64,000 bases of DNA from Leptospira sp. B5-022 (GCF_000347035.1 NZ_ANIJ01000047.1:191501-255500); one strand, 5' to 3'. Positions 29,342 to 39,027 are shown, counted from the first letter of the stretch. Notes: a model not told the origin generated them from the letters alone. Numbers and translations: made by a program.

Positions 29342-30133
29342 TTAAACACAAAAATGAACTGTGACGTTCGTGTTCGATCCTAAAAATTTGGAAGGTTGCA
29401 CACCGAACATTCTTTTGAATGTGCGACTCAAGTGAGCTTGGTCCGCAAAACCTGCGGCATGGGAAGCTTCCGTTAGATTTCCCCCTTCTTTCAAAAGTTT
29501 TGCCGCTTCATGAAGTCTCAACCAAAGTTGATATTGTCTGACAGGTAGACCCATCTGTAATTTGAAAACATGCATAAACCTTGTTTCTGAAAATCCCGCT
29601 TCCTTTGCAAGTTCCGGAACGGAGATAGAACCTGGAAGAGCGGATTTCATACGATTTGTCGCGGATAAAACTCTTGGATCCAAAGAAACTCTGGAAGGTT
29701 TTTCCGTCCCAACGCAGGCAAGAATATCTTCGAATAGTTCCTTCGCGGCTTGGCAATTTACTTTTTCATGAAATAGATTTTTACATCTGGAAAGAACCGG
29801 ATCCAAATTTTCGAACGGGATCTCCGAGATTCCCTTTCTCCCGAATCTAGAAGCGATGGAAGCATAGTCGATACCGTATGGATCGATCTGTAAAACGATC
29901 AGATCCGAATTTTCGGCGGAAAGAGTATGATACGTATTGGGAGCCAAAACTACAGCTTGGAATTCCAATATGGTACCCGATTCCTCGATCACTTTAAACT
30001 TAGAAGTTAAGGAGATCAAAATGGAAACCGCATAATGAGAGTGAGGATCTGTAGTAAGTCCTTTCTGGGCGAGGAATACCCTCGCTCCGAAATAAAATAA
30101 GGTTCCGATCTGAGACTCTTCCATTTCCCGCAT
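29342..30133 (-). CDS. AraC-family transcriptional regulator
   Basis: A 263-residue regulator with an N-terminal cupin-like sensing part (HYAVSILISL near residue 33; VVLAPNTYHTLSAE near 66) and a C-terminal double helix-turn-helix (about 165-258): VPELAKEAGFSETRFMHVFK and the second helix set ASHAAGFADQAHLSRTFKRM. ATG at 30133; an internal ATG three codons on is a possible start. It is followed after 6 bp upstream by a hydrolase gene on the same strand, which is a plausible target or co-operonic gene. Effector unknown. Confidence 0.9.
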   Translation of the reverse strand: MREMEESQIGTLFYFGARVFLAQKGLTTDPHSHYAVSILISLTSKFKVIEESGTILEFQAVVLAPNTYHTLSAENSDLIVLQIDPYGIDYASIASRFGRKGISEIPFENLDPVLSRCKNLFHEKVNCQAAKELFEDILACVGTEKPSRVSLDPRVLSATNRMKSALPGSISVPELAKEAGFSETRFMHVFKLQMGLPVRQYQLWLRLHEAAKLLKEGGNLTEASHAAGFADQAHLSRTFKRMFGVQPSKFLGSNTNVTVHFCV

Positions 30134-30139
30134 ACCGGA

Positions 30140-30967
30140 TTATAATTTTTGAATGATTCTTTCCAGGGTTTTTTCGGGACGCTCAAACGGAAAAAAATGG
30201 GAAATGTCATCCCATAACTCTAAGCTTGAATTCGAATTTCCTTTAATAATCCTTTTGGCCGCAGATGGGGAGCATACCTCGTATTTTCGAGGGAGAGTGA
30301 TATGAGTTTCCGTTTTGATCCTTCCATATTGGAACAAGCTTAAAAAACTGACCGAGTTGAAAATTTTGGCCTCCAATTCAGGCGGACAACATAAGATCCA
30401 TTTCTCTCCTTCTTTTCTAAAACAAGAATTCAAATAATCTTCGAAAACCTCGTCGGACCAATTCACAAAAGTAGGAGTCTTTCTATATGCTTTTTTGACG
30501 AGAGCTAAGTCTTTAAATTCCCTTCTTCTTTTGAGAGCTCCTTTTGCTAAAGGAGTATCGAAGGCTAAGGCAAGAAGAAGATACGCAAAATTTAAGATCA
30601 CCGGGTCCATTGCGAAAATTTTACGAAAGAGATCCGGTCTTTTATAAGAAGAAAGAATAAGACTTGCTCCTCCTAGAGAATGTCCAACACCCACAACATT
30701 TTTCAAATTTTCCGTTTCGATCAGAGCTAAAATTTGATCTCTAAAGAAAAACCAATCCTTCCAATCCATGTTCGCTTCCGATTCTCCATGACCGCAAAAA
30801 TCTAAGGCAAGAACTCTATAAGTTTCGGAAAGTTTTTGGATGAAGAAGGAATAACAACCTGCGGAAAATCCGTTAGCATGAGCGATCAAAATCGGATCCA
30901 AGGATTTGTTGCCTGAATCTATATAAGAAAGTTTGATCCCTCGGAAGTTAAATGTTTTTCTATCCAT
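30140..30967 (-). CDS. alpha/beta-fold hydrolase
   Basis: A 275-residue cytoplasmic hydrolase. The oxyanion-hole segment HANGFSAG (30-37), nucleophile elbow GHSLGG with Ser97, and a late His in DDISHFFPFERPEKTLERI (about 252-270) give the triad. The LDFCGHGESE strand-turn (55-64) is typical. Substrate unknown; carboxylesterase or lactonase activity would be ordinary for the fold. Sits just upstream of the AraC regulator in the same direction. Confidence 0.85.
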   Translation of the reverse strand: MDRKTFNFRGIKLSYIDSGNKSLDPILIAHANGFSAGCYSFFIQKLSETYRVLALDFCGHGESEANMDWKDWFFFRDQILALIETENLKNVVGVGHSLGGASLILSSYKRPDLFRKIFAMDPVILNFAYLLLALAFDTPLAKGALKRRREFKDLALVKKAYRKTPTFVNWSDEVFEDYLNSCFRKEGEKWILCCPPELEAKIFNSVSFLSLFQYGRIKTETHITLPRKYEVCSPSAAKRIIKGNSNSSLELWDDISHFFPFERPEKTLERIIQKL

Positions 30968-31111
30968 TCAAGATTTGCCCTTGCTATTTCATTCCCTTTG
31001 CTTTCGATGGACAGGAATTCGGAGTTTCGACCGATTCCCAAAAGAGGGATAATACACTCTTCCTAAGGGGAGATTACAAGAAAACAATAATCGAATTCTT
31101 GAGAGAGATAG

Positions 31112-31489
31112 ATGAAATTAACGGTGATAATCATTTTCGTAGTCGCATTATTCTTCAATGCCCTGGCAAACATTCTGATCAAGGCAAGTTCTTTAGGAGA
31201 TAAAACGGATACGGCTTCCGGAATCGAAGGATTGATCAAAGCATTTTTACATCCTGTATTTTTTGCAGGACTTGTTTCTTTTGGGATCGCGTTATTGGGT
31301 TATAGATGGGTATTGGGTAACGGATTAAAATTATCGTTAGCTTATCCGCTTTTCACATCCGCGGGATTTATCATAGTGCTCGTAGCCTCCGCAATATTTT
31401 TCAAAGAAGAACTGAACTGGACTCAATGGACTGGGATCGGTTTGATACTCGCAGGAGTATGGTTGACTTCTGCGGAAATGTTTGCCTAA
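31112..31489 (+). CDS. SMR/EamA-type small four-helix transporter
   Basis: A 125-residue integral membrane protein with four helices, in the small multidrug resistance/ArnE-like group. Conserved features are the first helix with FNALANILIKASS and the third with LSLAYPLFTSAGFIIVL; the Glu of classical EmrE helix 1 is replaced by Asn/Ala here, so proton-coupled drug export is doubtful and a lipid or undecaprenyl-sugar flippase subunit role (ArnE/F-like) is possible. ATG 31112 follows GAGAGAGATAG. Confidence 0.78.
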   Translation: MKLTVIIIFVVALFFNALANILIKASSLGDKTDTASGIEGLIKAFLHPVFFAGLVSFGIALLGYRWVLGNGLKLSLAYPLFTSAGFIIVLVASAIFFKEELNWTQWTGIGLILAGVWLTSAEMFA

Positions 31490-31503
31490 GAGCCTACCTT
31501 AAA

Positions 31504-31565
31504 TGGTCCCGGTTCTATCGGCCAGAAATTGACTTTGACATAGAACCAAGCCCAAAGAAGGACCA
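31504..31565. repeat. nested inverted repeats downstream of the SMR gene
   Basis: TGGTCC (31504-31509) pairs with GGACCA (31560-31565), and inside it GGTTCTA (31511-31517) pairs with TAGAACC (31541-31547). There is no T-tract, so it is not a standard terminator; it may fold in RNA or bind protein. Lies in the 266-bp gene-free stretch 31490-31755. Confidence 0.45.
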
Positions 31566-31663
31566 TATATTATAAAGTTATATAATAATAACCCGAAGAG
31601 AGTAGTAGTCTCGAATTGAAATGACGACTAAGATCGTTACTCCTAGAGTCTAATTAATGGAGG

Positions 31664-31684
31664 ATAGTCGCTTCGCTCCTGAAG
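31664..31684 (-). repeat. interspersed repeat, copy 2 (inverted orientation)
   Basis: The complement of CTTCAGGAGCGAAGCGACTAT, exact over 21 bases to the form with CTTC. It sits in a gene-free stretch between the SMR gene and the NodB gene. Confidence 0.82.
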
Positions 31685-31728
31685 CCCGTAGCCGGACAAT
31701 AAGCTAAAAATTCAAACCGATCCAAGCT

Positions 31729-31746
31729 TAAAGTTTTTTAACTTTA
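31729..31746 (+). promoter_or_regulatory. hairpin immediately before the NodB gene ribosome site
   Basis: TAAAGTT (31729-31735) and AACTTTA (31740-31746) pair across four T residues and end one base before the AGGATGG ribosome site of the gene at 31756. It may influence initiation. Also possible as a weak terminator of nothing obvious upstream. Confidence 0.35.
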
Positions 31747-31755
31747 TAGGATGGT

Positions 31756-32628
31756 ATGAGTTTTATGAAGACCACCATATCCTTATCCGTACTGCTTCTA
31801 ACCTACTGCTCCAGTTTCGAACCTGCTACAATTAGCCGGGCCGATCATAAAGGTCCCATCGGATATTACGCAGGAGATCCTCTTCCACCCAAGACGGCAT
31901 TCTTAACGTTCGATGATGGTCCATCCGATTGGACTTCCGACGTATTGGATGTACTTAAAAAAGAAAACATAAAGGCTACATTCTTCGTATGCGGAGCCTG
32001 GTTACCTAAGGCCAGCACAAAAGGAAATAGTTTCCGGAAATACAAAACAGTACTCGTCCGAATGAAAGAAGAAGGCCATACGATCGGAAATCACACGCTT
32101 GGGCACCAAAACTTCGCGTACATGTCTCCCAAAAAAATAGAAAGCCAATTGGAAGAGAATCAGAGATTATACCAAAACGAACTCGGAGAATATTCCGGAA
32201 AACTAATATGGATTCGTCCGCCTTTCGGCTCTCCTTATATCAAAACAAAGAACGAAACAGTCCGCAGAAGGGTCAGCTCAGCACTACAAGGTAAAGGATT
32301 TATATTCATGTGGACCAAAGAGTTTGACTCGACAGATTCCAAAGAATGGGTCAAAGGAGAATGGTACGAAAAAGGACCAAAGATCAATCCAGATCATGAA
32401 AAGTTTAAAAGGAAAATGGATCGTATCTATAACTCCTTAGCATCCAAGGCGGAAGGACAAGGAGTAGTGATCTTATTCCATGATACACATCCTACTACTA
32501 AGGAAGTTCTACCTTTTATCATTGAAAAATTGAAATCGGAAGGATACACTTTCGCTACCGCGGAAGATTATACCCGATGGCGTTGGGGAAAAACTAGCGA
32601 AGAGTTAAGCGAAGAGGACTCGGATTGA
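31756..32628 (+). CDS. polysaccharide deacetylase (NodB homology) lipoprotein
   Basis: A 290-residue exported carbohydrate esterase of family 4. Lipobox near LLLTYC (Cys17). NodB motifs: TFDDGPSDW (catalytic/metal Asp pair, about 49-57), the HTIGNHTLGHQ metal histidines (about 112-122), IRPPFGSP (about 151-158) and a late VVILFHDTHP (about 236-245) with the catalytic His. Removal of N- or O-acetyl groups from envelope glycan is the family role. ATG 31756 (MSFMKTT); the ATG at 31765 is an alternative. Confidence 0.88.
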   Translation: MSFMKTTISLSVLLLTYCSSFEPATISRADHKGPIGYYAGDPLPPKTAFLTFDDGPSDWTSDVLDVLKKENIKATFFVCGAWLPKASTKGNSFRKYKTVLVRMKEEGHTIGNHTLGHQNFAYMSPKKIESQLEENQRLYQNELGEYSGKLIWIRPPFGSPYIKTKNETVRRRVSSALQGKGFIFMWTKEFDSTDSKEWVKGEWYEKGPKINPDHEKFKRKMDRIYNSLASKAEGQGVVILFHDTHPTTKEVLPFIIEKLKSEGYTFATAEDYTRWRWGKTSEELSEEDSD

Positions 32629-32714
32629 ACGCCGTTTTCAAAAAACAAAAAACACTTTTCTTTCCACATTCCGGATCTAAACAGGTCCGAAGTTTAATAT
32701 TCAGGAACATAAAA

Positions 32715-33887
<1,173 letters not shown>

Positions 33888-33895
33888 TTTTTTAC

Positions 33896-34297
33896 TTACG
33901 ATACTCTAGGCAGGTTGGAAACAATTGGTAAAACGAACTTCGCCTCGAAATATGCTAATGCCAATAGATAGATACCTTCGAGCAATAGTGCAACGGTCCC
34001 GAGGTAAGTGGCTTCTTCTTTCAATCTCCAAACTTGCACAAAACATTGCAAACCCCAAAAAGAATTAGCTATAATTAAGACGACAATGAATATCCGGCGA
34101 AGTTGCCCTCTTCCGAAGAGCAATAGAAGAGTTCCGGAATAAGAACCGTATACCAAATTCGCAAAACCTTCCATGCGGGTGAAACTTTCCTCCCAGCCGG
34201 CCAAGTTTGAAATAAGAGAAGAGAAAAGAAGTATAAAAGTCCCTACTACAAATGCTCCGGCAGAATCGAGTGTAAGAAAAAAACGAGCTTGTTTCAT
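33896..34297 (-). CDS. four-helix membrane protein, unknown
   Basis: A 133-residue hydrophobic protein with helices at about 12-32, 44-62, 70-88 and 100-120. A mid-protein GRGQLRR loop is positively charged. It overlaps the gene upstream by 4 nt (ATGA), so the two small membrane proteins are a translationally coupled pair. No family recognised with confidence. Confidence 0.62.
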   Translation of the reverse strand: MKQARFFLTLDSAGAFVVGTFILLFSSLISNLAGWEESFTRMEGFANLVYGSYSGTLLLLFGRGQLRRIFIVVLIIANSFWGLQCFVQVWRLKEEATYLGTVALLLEGIYLLALAYFEAKFVLPIVSNLPRVS

Positions 34298-34689
34298 TTA
34301 TAAAACCATAATAGAACAAACATTAAAACTTGGACTGTGATTAGGGATGATATCGATTCGTAAATCCATAACTTTAGATGTTTGCCCTTCCATATCACAT
34401 CGATGGAACTATAAGTGAATATAAATCCGAACCATAGGAGAAAAGCGATGGATTGCCCATGAGCTTTATTTTGCAGGTTCATATATTGTAATATTAAAGA
34501 AAGAGAAAAAGCGGTAGTTAAGAAAACGCAGAAATTCAAAAATATTCGAATTCCTAAATTCTTCTTCTCCTCTTGTGTAGGAAGGGTCAAGAATTTTGAA
34601 AGGCCGAAATAAAGAGGACCGCTAAAAAGAAATGCGCAAATAAATCCTGCCATTCCGGAAACGATAGGAGCTACGATACTTTGTGTCAT
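34294..34689 (-). CDS. four-helix membrane protein, DUF1761-like
   Basis: A 131-residue membrane protein with four helices. The layout MAGFICAFLFSGPLYFGLSK, a polar cytoplasmic loop, LLWFGFIFTYSSIDVIWKGK and a final long helix resembles DUF1761 (integral membrane proteins of unknown function). A GGGAG ribosome site lies 5 bp before the ATG at 34689. First gene of the two-gene unit with the protein ending at 33896. Confidence 0.55.
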   Translation of the reverse strand: MTQSIVAPIVSGMAGFICAFLFSGPLYFGLSKFLTLPTQEEKKNLGIRIFLNFCVFLTTAFSLSLILQYMNLQNKAHGQSIAFLLWFGFIFTYSSIDVIWKGKHLKLWIYESISSLITVQVLMFVLLWFYK

Positions 34690-34833
34690 GAGGTCTCCCT
34701 GACAAACTACTTAAGCTAATATTTATCCAGTATTCTTTTCTAAAGTAAACAAATTTCCGAATCTAAATTCTATCGTTGGAATTCCAACTAGGTGGAATGA
34801 GGAATTTTCTTTTGAAAGGAGGAGTGAAATGTA

Positions 34834-34866
34834 ATGTCGTATAGGTTTTTTTGCACAACCGACTGA
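34834..34866 (+). other. possible 10-codon ORF behind a very strong ribosome site
   Basis: AAGGAGG at 34817-34822 is as strong a Shine-Dalgarno as any in this window, but there is no gene after it. The first ATG (34829) is immediately followed by TAA; the next ATG (34834) opens MSYRFFCTTD and stops at 34866. It could be a leader peptide, a start-stop, or coincidence. Both neighbours lie on the opposite strand. Confidence 0.2.
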
Positions 34867-34928
34867 CTCCCTTGTAACGGCTGTAAAATCCACGACATAG
34901 TTACACTTTTGATTGCCGAGGAAACTTT

Positions 34929-35576
34929 TTAGATCGGGTCAATATTGTTAGCGTATTTTTTTATTGTGTAAACAATATCCTCTGGTGCTGCATTCCAAAT
35001 TCCTAAGAGGATCATCACATGGGCTCCGAAGATAGAAAAGTTTTGCGAAAATATTTTCTGAACTCTCTGCGTATAGTTTGGTTCACCGCTTTCTATCCGG
35101 AACGACTCTGAGATAGGCTCTTTTAAGTTAATCAGAACCGATACATTTCCGAATACTTCGACAATCCGCCAAGTTTGAAAAGATTTCCAAGGAATAGTGT
35201 GACTGCCATTGCGTAAACCTATAGTGATCCCTTCTTCGGAGAATTTAAGCCAACCGTTGGGCTTCCTTTTTAGTAGAAAGAATAATAATATAAAAATACC
35301 TATAACCAACATTGCACTAACCGCTGTCATATATATTGTATTAATTCGTACAAAGAGAACGGAATGCCCTCCAAAAAGGATTAATACAATCCCGATAAAG
35401 AACATCTTATTCCGGTTCACAATGATACGATCATTCGGTGAGATCAACTTTCCGGATGGGCTTGCAAGTTCGTTTTGAATTTTACGACGGTCCAGGAAGG
35501 AAAAAACAAATGAGCCAATAATAAACGTTATGAAAGCGCCTACGGAAATGAGTAAATGTGTATCACTATTTTTCAT
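34929..35576 (-). CDS. membrane protein with cytoplasmic PH-like domain, unknown
   Basis: A 215-residue protein with N-terminal helix at about 8-26, a helix pair at about 60-98, and a soluble C-terminal part beginning WLKFSEEGITIGLRNGSHTIPW that resembles PH-like/bPH domains found behind membrane helices (STM3941-type proteins). Its start overlaps the stop of the small ORF at 35573 by 4 nt. Codon choice looks a little different from its neighbours, and the flanks are AT-rich. Function unknown. Confidence 0.55.
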   Translation of the reverse strand: MKNSDTHLLISVGAFITFIIGSFVFSFLDRRKIQNELASPSGKLISPNDRIIVNRNKMFFIGIVLILFGGHSVLFVRINTIYMTAVSAMLVIGIFILLFFLLKRKPNGWLKFSEEGITIGLRNGSHTIPWKSFQTWRIVEVFGNVSVLINLKEPISESFRIESGEPNYTQRVQKIFSQNFSIFGAHVMILLGIWNAAPEDIVYTIKKYANNIDPI

Positions 35577-35773
35577 GAATGTATAAGCCGATCCACAATA
35601 TACACGATGTTGTCTATTCGTAATCCGGTGGAGAAAAAAAGCTCCCTTCGTAATTCCTGTCCATCATACGAGTACAAGAAAGGTTGTGTTACAGTGCCAA
35701 CGCCGAGGGCGCAATAACTTTCCGTAAAAATTAATGTAAGACTTGTTGAAAGAGATAGCGCCGACCGAATCAT
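35573..35773 (-). CDS. small predicted exported protein, uncertain
   Basis: A 66-residue ORF with a hydrophobic N-terminus (MIRSALSLSTSLTLIFTESYC) and a short soluble tail. The evidence for it is the ATGA coupling with the following membrane-protein gene; against it are the weak ribosome site (GGAACG) and the lack of any known relative. It may be the remnant of a longer gene. Confidence 0.35.
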   Translation of the reverse strand: MIRSALSLSTSLTLIFTESYCALGVGTVTQPFLYSYDGQELRRELFFSTGLRIDNIVYIVDRLIHS

Positions 35774-35884
35774 TTACGTTCCAATTGTTAACATGACTTT
35801 TGGACCTCTGCACTTCTTTTCTTACGATTGGGTGGATTTACGTTATTCAATTTATTTCAGGCAAAATATAAAAGGAACATTGCG

Positions 35885-35902
35885 ACAGAACGAACGTTCT
35901 GT
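35885..35902. promoter_or_regulatory. palindromic operator-like site upstream of acyl-CoA dehydrogenase
   Basis: ACAGAAC-N4-GTTCTGT (35885-35891 and 35896-35902) is a perfect 7-bp inverted repeat with centre GAAC, the style of a TetR-family operator. It is 163 bp upstream of the acyl-CoA dehydrogenase. Because five T follow the second arm, a weak terminator is the alternative reading. Confidence 0.4.
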
Positions 35903-36064
35903 TTTTTATATGCTTTCAGATCGCCAAAATGGATGAAAATATCGAGATTTCCCGGAATTCTGTCCCATTAGGACTAAAATCGGCGTTTCACCGGGCATGT
36001 TTTTCTTGATGGAATCGACCCTCGCGAAAAATTAGGATTAGAAACTCTCGCAAGAAGGGAAAAA

Positions 36065-37228
36065 ATGTATCAGGAACTGACTGAGCAGCAGATCGAGATT
36101 AGGGACACGATCAGAAACTTCGTTAAGAAGGAAATCACCCATGAAGTTGCTATCCACTGGGACGAGCAAAACAAACATCCAGAAGAACTTATCAATAGAA
36201 TGAGAACCGAATTAGGGGTCAACGGACTCACTATCCCCGAAGAATACGGTGGATGGGGCCTTGGTTCAGTAGAGCAGTGTTTGGTAACCGAAGAACTTTC
36301 TAGAGGATGTCTCGGTATCAGCCTTTGTTTCGGTTATACAGGTCTTGGTATCCTTCCAATCATGAAAGGTGCAAGCCATGAACAAAAGAAAAAATGGCTT
36401 CAACCGGTTGTTGACGGAGAATACGGAGTTTCTTTCTGTCTTTCCGAGCCTGGCGCAGGTTCCGACGTTCCTGGTATGAGCACTACTGCGGTTAAAAAAG
36501 GCGACAAATGGGTCATCAACGGAACCAAACAGTGGATTACCGGTGGTGGTAGCGCTGGAGCTTATACCGTTTTTGCATATACCGATAAAGGCCGTGGAAC
36601 TCGTGGAGTTTCCTGCTTCTACGTTAAACGCGACACTCCAGGTTTGATCGTCGGTAAAAAAGAGGATAAACTTGGAATTCGTGCATCCGATACTCGCCAA
36701 ATCATCTTCGAAGATTGTGCGGTAGAAGAAGCGAATATGATCGGAAAAGAAAACCTCGGGTTCATCTACGCTCTTCAAACTCTGAACGCTTCTCGCCCAT
36801 ACGTTGCTGCTATGGGAGTGGGTGTTGCTCAAGCTGCTTTAGATCATGCATCTAAATACGCTCGTCAAAGAGAGCAGTTCGGTTCTAAAATTTCCAGCTT
36901 CCAAGCGGTTCAACACATGCTTGCAGATATGTCTATCGGTGTGGAAACTGCACGTCAGATCTGTTATCTTTCCGCTCGTATGTCCGATGCTGAAGATCCT
37001 CGTCTTCCGAAATATTCCGCAATCGCGAAAGCATATTGCTCCGAGACTGCAATGAAAGCGGCTACTGATGCGGTTCAGATCTTCGGTGGATACGGTTATA
37101 CTAAAGAGTATCCGGTTGAAAAACTGATGAGAGATGCAAAAATCCTTTGTATCTTCGAAGGAACCACTCAGATCCAAAAGAACGAGATCGCAGCTTATGT
37201 GATCCGTGAAGCAGCTTCCGCAAAATAA
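36065..37228 (+). CDS. acyl-CoA dehydrogenase
   Basis: A 387-residue FAD enzyme that oxidises acyl-CoA to trans-2-enoyl-CoA. Family signatures CLSEPGAGSDVPGM (about 120-133, FAD/substrate), the middle beta domain (KWVINGTKQWITGG), and QIFGGYGYTKEYPVEKLMRD (about 339-358) are intact, and the catalytic Glu lies in FEGTTQIQKNEIA (about 364-376). Length and start are standard; AGAAGGGA ribosome site. Chain-length preference cannot be read. A terminator follows at 37259. Confidence 0.96.
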   Translation: MYQELTEQQIEIRDTIRNFVKKEITHEVAIHWDEQNKHPEELINRMRTELGVNGLTIPEEYGGWGLGSVEQCLVTEELSRGCLGISLCFGYTGLGILPIMKGASHEQKKKWLQPVVDGEYGVSFCLSEPGAGSDVPGMSTTAVKKGDKWVINGTKQWITGGGSAGAYTVFAYTDKGRGTRGVSCFYVKRDTPGLIVGKKEDKLGIRASDTRQIIFEDCAVEEANMIGKENLGFIYALQTLNASRPYVAAMGVGVAQAALDHASKYARQREQFGSKISSFQAVQHMLADMSIGVETARQICYLSARMSDAEDPRLPKYSAIAKAYCSETAMKAATDAVQIFGGYGYTKEYPVEKLMRDAKILCIFEGTTQIQKNEIAAYVIREAASAK

Positions 37229-37258
37229 GAATTTTCTAATATTGCAAAGCTTGAAGAA

Positions 37259-37286
37259 GGCGTCGGTTTCCCCGGCGCCTTTTTTA
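37259..37286 (+). terminator. intrinsic terminator of the acyl-CoA dehydrogenase gene
   Basis: GGCGTCGG (37259-37266) pairs with CCGGCGCC (37272-37279) with one G-T wobble, followed by seven T. Confidence 0.87.
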
Positions 37287-37342
37287 TTTTCCAAACCTGA
37301 AAGTTGTGATGGAGGAGTTCCTACAAAATTTGGGAGCCTTTT

Positions 37343-37933
37343 TTATTTCCTCTTCGCTCGGATCCTGCTCAATGACACAGGCGTGATCCCCAGATAAGAA
37401 GCGATATGATATTGAGGAATAAGGTCTTCTATATCTGGTCTGGATTGTAAAAGTAGATCGTATCTTTCTTCCGCACTGAGCGCTAAGAGTTCATATTCTC
37501 TTCTTGCTTTTTTTAAGAATAAATTTTCTGCAAATATCCGGCCCAATCTTTCCCAGGCTATATCTTGGTAGAATAGTTTTCTGAATTCGGAAAATTTTGC
37601 GACTGCAAGTTCGCAATCTGTGATCGCTCTAATATTGCAGGTAGAAGGTTGTTCAGTGAGAAGGTCGAAATAGGATCCTGTAAAGTCTCCCGGGAAATTG
37701 AAACTTTTAATATACTCGTTTCCTTGGTTGGTGAGATAATATTCTCTCAAAACTCCTGAGAATACGAAGGCGAACTCCGAAGCTTGCGCTCCTTGTTTGA
37801 TCAGAAAATCTCCGTATCCTAATTTACGGATCGTATATAGTTGTTCCGATTTTTTCCAAACTTCTATCGGGACGGGAGAGATCCGGTTCACAGTCTCATA
37901 AATTTTTTCCCAAGGCAGATCTTTCTGATCCAT
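37343..37933 (-). CDS. Crp/Fnr-family transcriptional regulator
   Basis: A 196-residue regulator. An N-terminal cyclic-nucleotide-binding-type jelly roll (GDFLIKQGAQASEFAFVFSG near 50-69) is joined by a dimerisation helix to a C-terminal helix-turn-helix (QYHIASYLGITPVSLSRIRA near 175-194). I prefer ATG 37933 (MDQKDLPW) to the GTG 15 bp upstream. The Fnr Fe-S cysteines are absent and the PRSA-type cAMP-binding Arg is not seen, so the ligand is unknown. Convergent with the acyl-CoA dehydrogenase. Confidence 0.87.
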   Translation of the reverse strand: MDQKDLPWEKIYETVNRISPVPIEVWKKSEQLYTIRKLGYGDFLIKQGAQASEFAFVFSGVLREYYLTNQGNEYIKSFNFPGDFTGSYFDLLTEQPSTCNIRAITDCELAVAKFSEFRKLFYQDIAWERLGRIFAENLFLKKARREYELLALSAEERYDLLLQSRPDIEDLIPQYHIASYLGITPVSLSRIRAKRK

Positions 37934-38014
37934 ACAATTCCCGTTCACGGATTTCCCTAAAGAAAGTCCGCAAACGGAAATTTTACAAATCTAATTATTG
38001 GGAAAATCCAAATA

Positions 38015-38920
38015 TTATATGGAATCCAAAAAAGGAAGGGCGACCTTTAGGAATTCTTTCGGATTTTCGGCAAAAGGTACATGTCCGGTTTTCAGATAGG
38101 CCAGTTTCGAACCTTTTACTTTTTCATGAAGCCTAAGTGCAAGTTTCGGATCTATCACCGGGTCATATTCTCCCCATACGATTAATGTAGGCGCTTGGAT
38201 CTGAGAGACTTTCTCTCTTAAATCATGTTTTTCGTCCAAAAAACTTTTCCAAATAGAAGCGTTCACTTCTTTTGCCCCCTCCACATTTTCTCTCTCCTTG
38301 ATCCTGGTCAGAATGGACTCTGTGTATTTGTTCCTGATCTTTATATAGTGGTTCGGGAAGAAGTTCCAAACGAGTCCTGTAAACCAAACCTTGGATTTTA
38401 GTCCTGCAAAACTTTTGGTAATCCAATCCGGATCGTTTAATCCTCCGGTGTCCACGATCACAAGTCCTTTTACAAGCTCCGGTCTTTGGACCGCAAGATT
38501 CATGGAAGCGAATCCTCCGAGCGAATTTCCGATAAAAATCCCTCCTTCCGGAGCAAGTTGTTGGACCATTTCGGGCAAAATTTCGGCATATTCCACCGCG
38601 GAAGCGGATGTTGCCGGTTGCGGATTTTCGGATAATCCGTGTCCCGGCCAGTCCAAAGAAATCACTTTATATTTTTCTGATAAACTTGGTAGAATAGATT
38701 CAAAATCGTTATGGTCATGTCCCGCGGAATGGAGTAGAAAAATCGGTTTCCCTTTTCCTTCTATCCAATAGGCGATCTTTCCTAATTTGGAAATATAATA
38801 TCCGCTGGGTAATTTCGGGGATAAAGTTTTGTTCTCTAAAACCGTTTCCATCCTTGCTCCTCCACTACATTGAATCAGTAACAAACCGAGTAATAGGCTT
38901 GTTGTTAGAGTTCTTTTCAT
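38015..38920 (-). CDS. alpha/beta hydrolase lipoprotein
   Basis: A 301-residue exported hydrolase. Starting at ATG 38920 gives MKRTLTTSLLLGLLLIQC, a clean lipoprotein signal with Cys18; the frame's earlier start at 38950 would add ten residues before it. The nucleophile is Ser133 in GNSLGG, the WPGHGLSENP turn is at 91-100, and the late His lies in KTGHVPFAENP. Substrate unknown; esterase or lactonase are the usual options. Confidence 0.82.
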   Translation of the reverse strand: MKRTLTTSLLLGLLLIQCSGGARMETVLENKTLSPKLPSGYYISKLGKIAYWIEGKGKPIFLLHSAGHDHNDFESILPSLSEKYKVISLDWPGHGLSENPQPATSASAVEYAEILPEMVQQLAPEGGIFIGNSLGGFASMNLAVQRPELVKGLVIVDTGGLNDPDWITKSFAGLKSKVWFTGLVWNFFPNHYIKIRNKYTESILTRIKERENVEGAKEVNASIWKSFLDEKHDLREKVSQIQAPTLIVWGEYDPVIDPKLALRLHEKVKGSKLAYLKTGHVPFAENPKEFLKVALPFLDSI

Positions 38921-39027
38921 ACTTGGATCTTGTCCTAAGAATGTATTCAAGTCAAGAAGGGAGAAACGTATAAATGGATAAACGAATTATCCTATGTTAA
39001 TTACTTTTTCAAAGTCTGGTACCGTTG

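Noticed and set aside
31561..31700. tRNA or small RNA gene in the gap before the NodB gene
   Set aside because: No cloverleaf or conserved tRNA arms; only the repeats and stem noted in the feature list.
35885..35907. Palindrome upstream of the acyl-CoA dehydrogenase read as terminator
   Set aside because: No plus-strand gene lies before it, and the stem is weak (3 G-C of 7); operator reading preferred.
36266..36832. Long antisense ORF (188 codons) within the acyl-CoA dehydrogenase gene
   Set aside because: Shadow frame of a clear acyl-CoA dehydrogenase; no ribosome site or family match.
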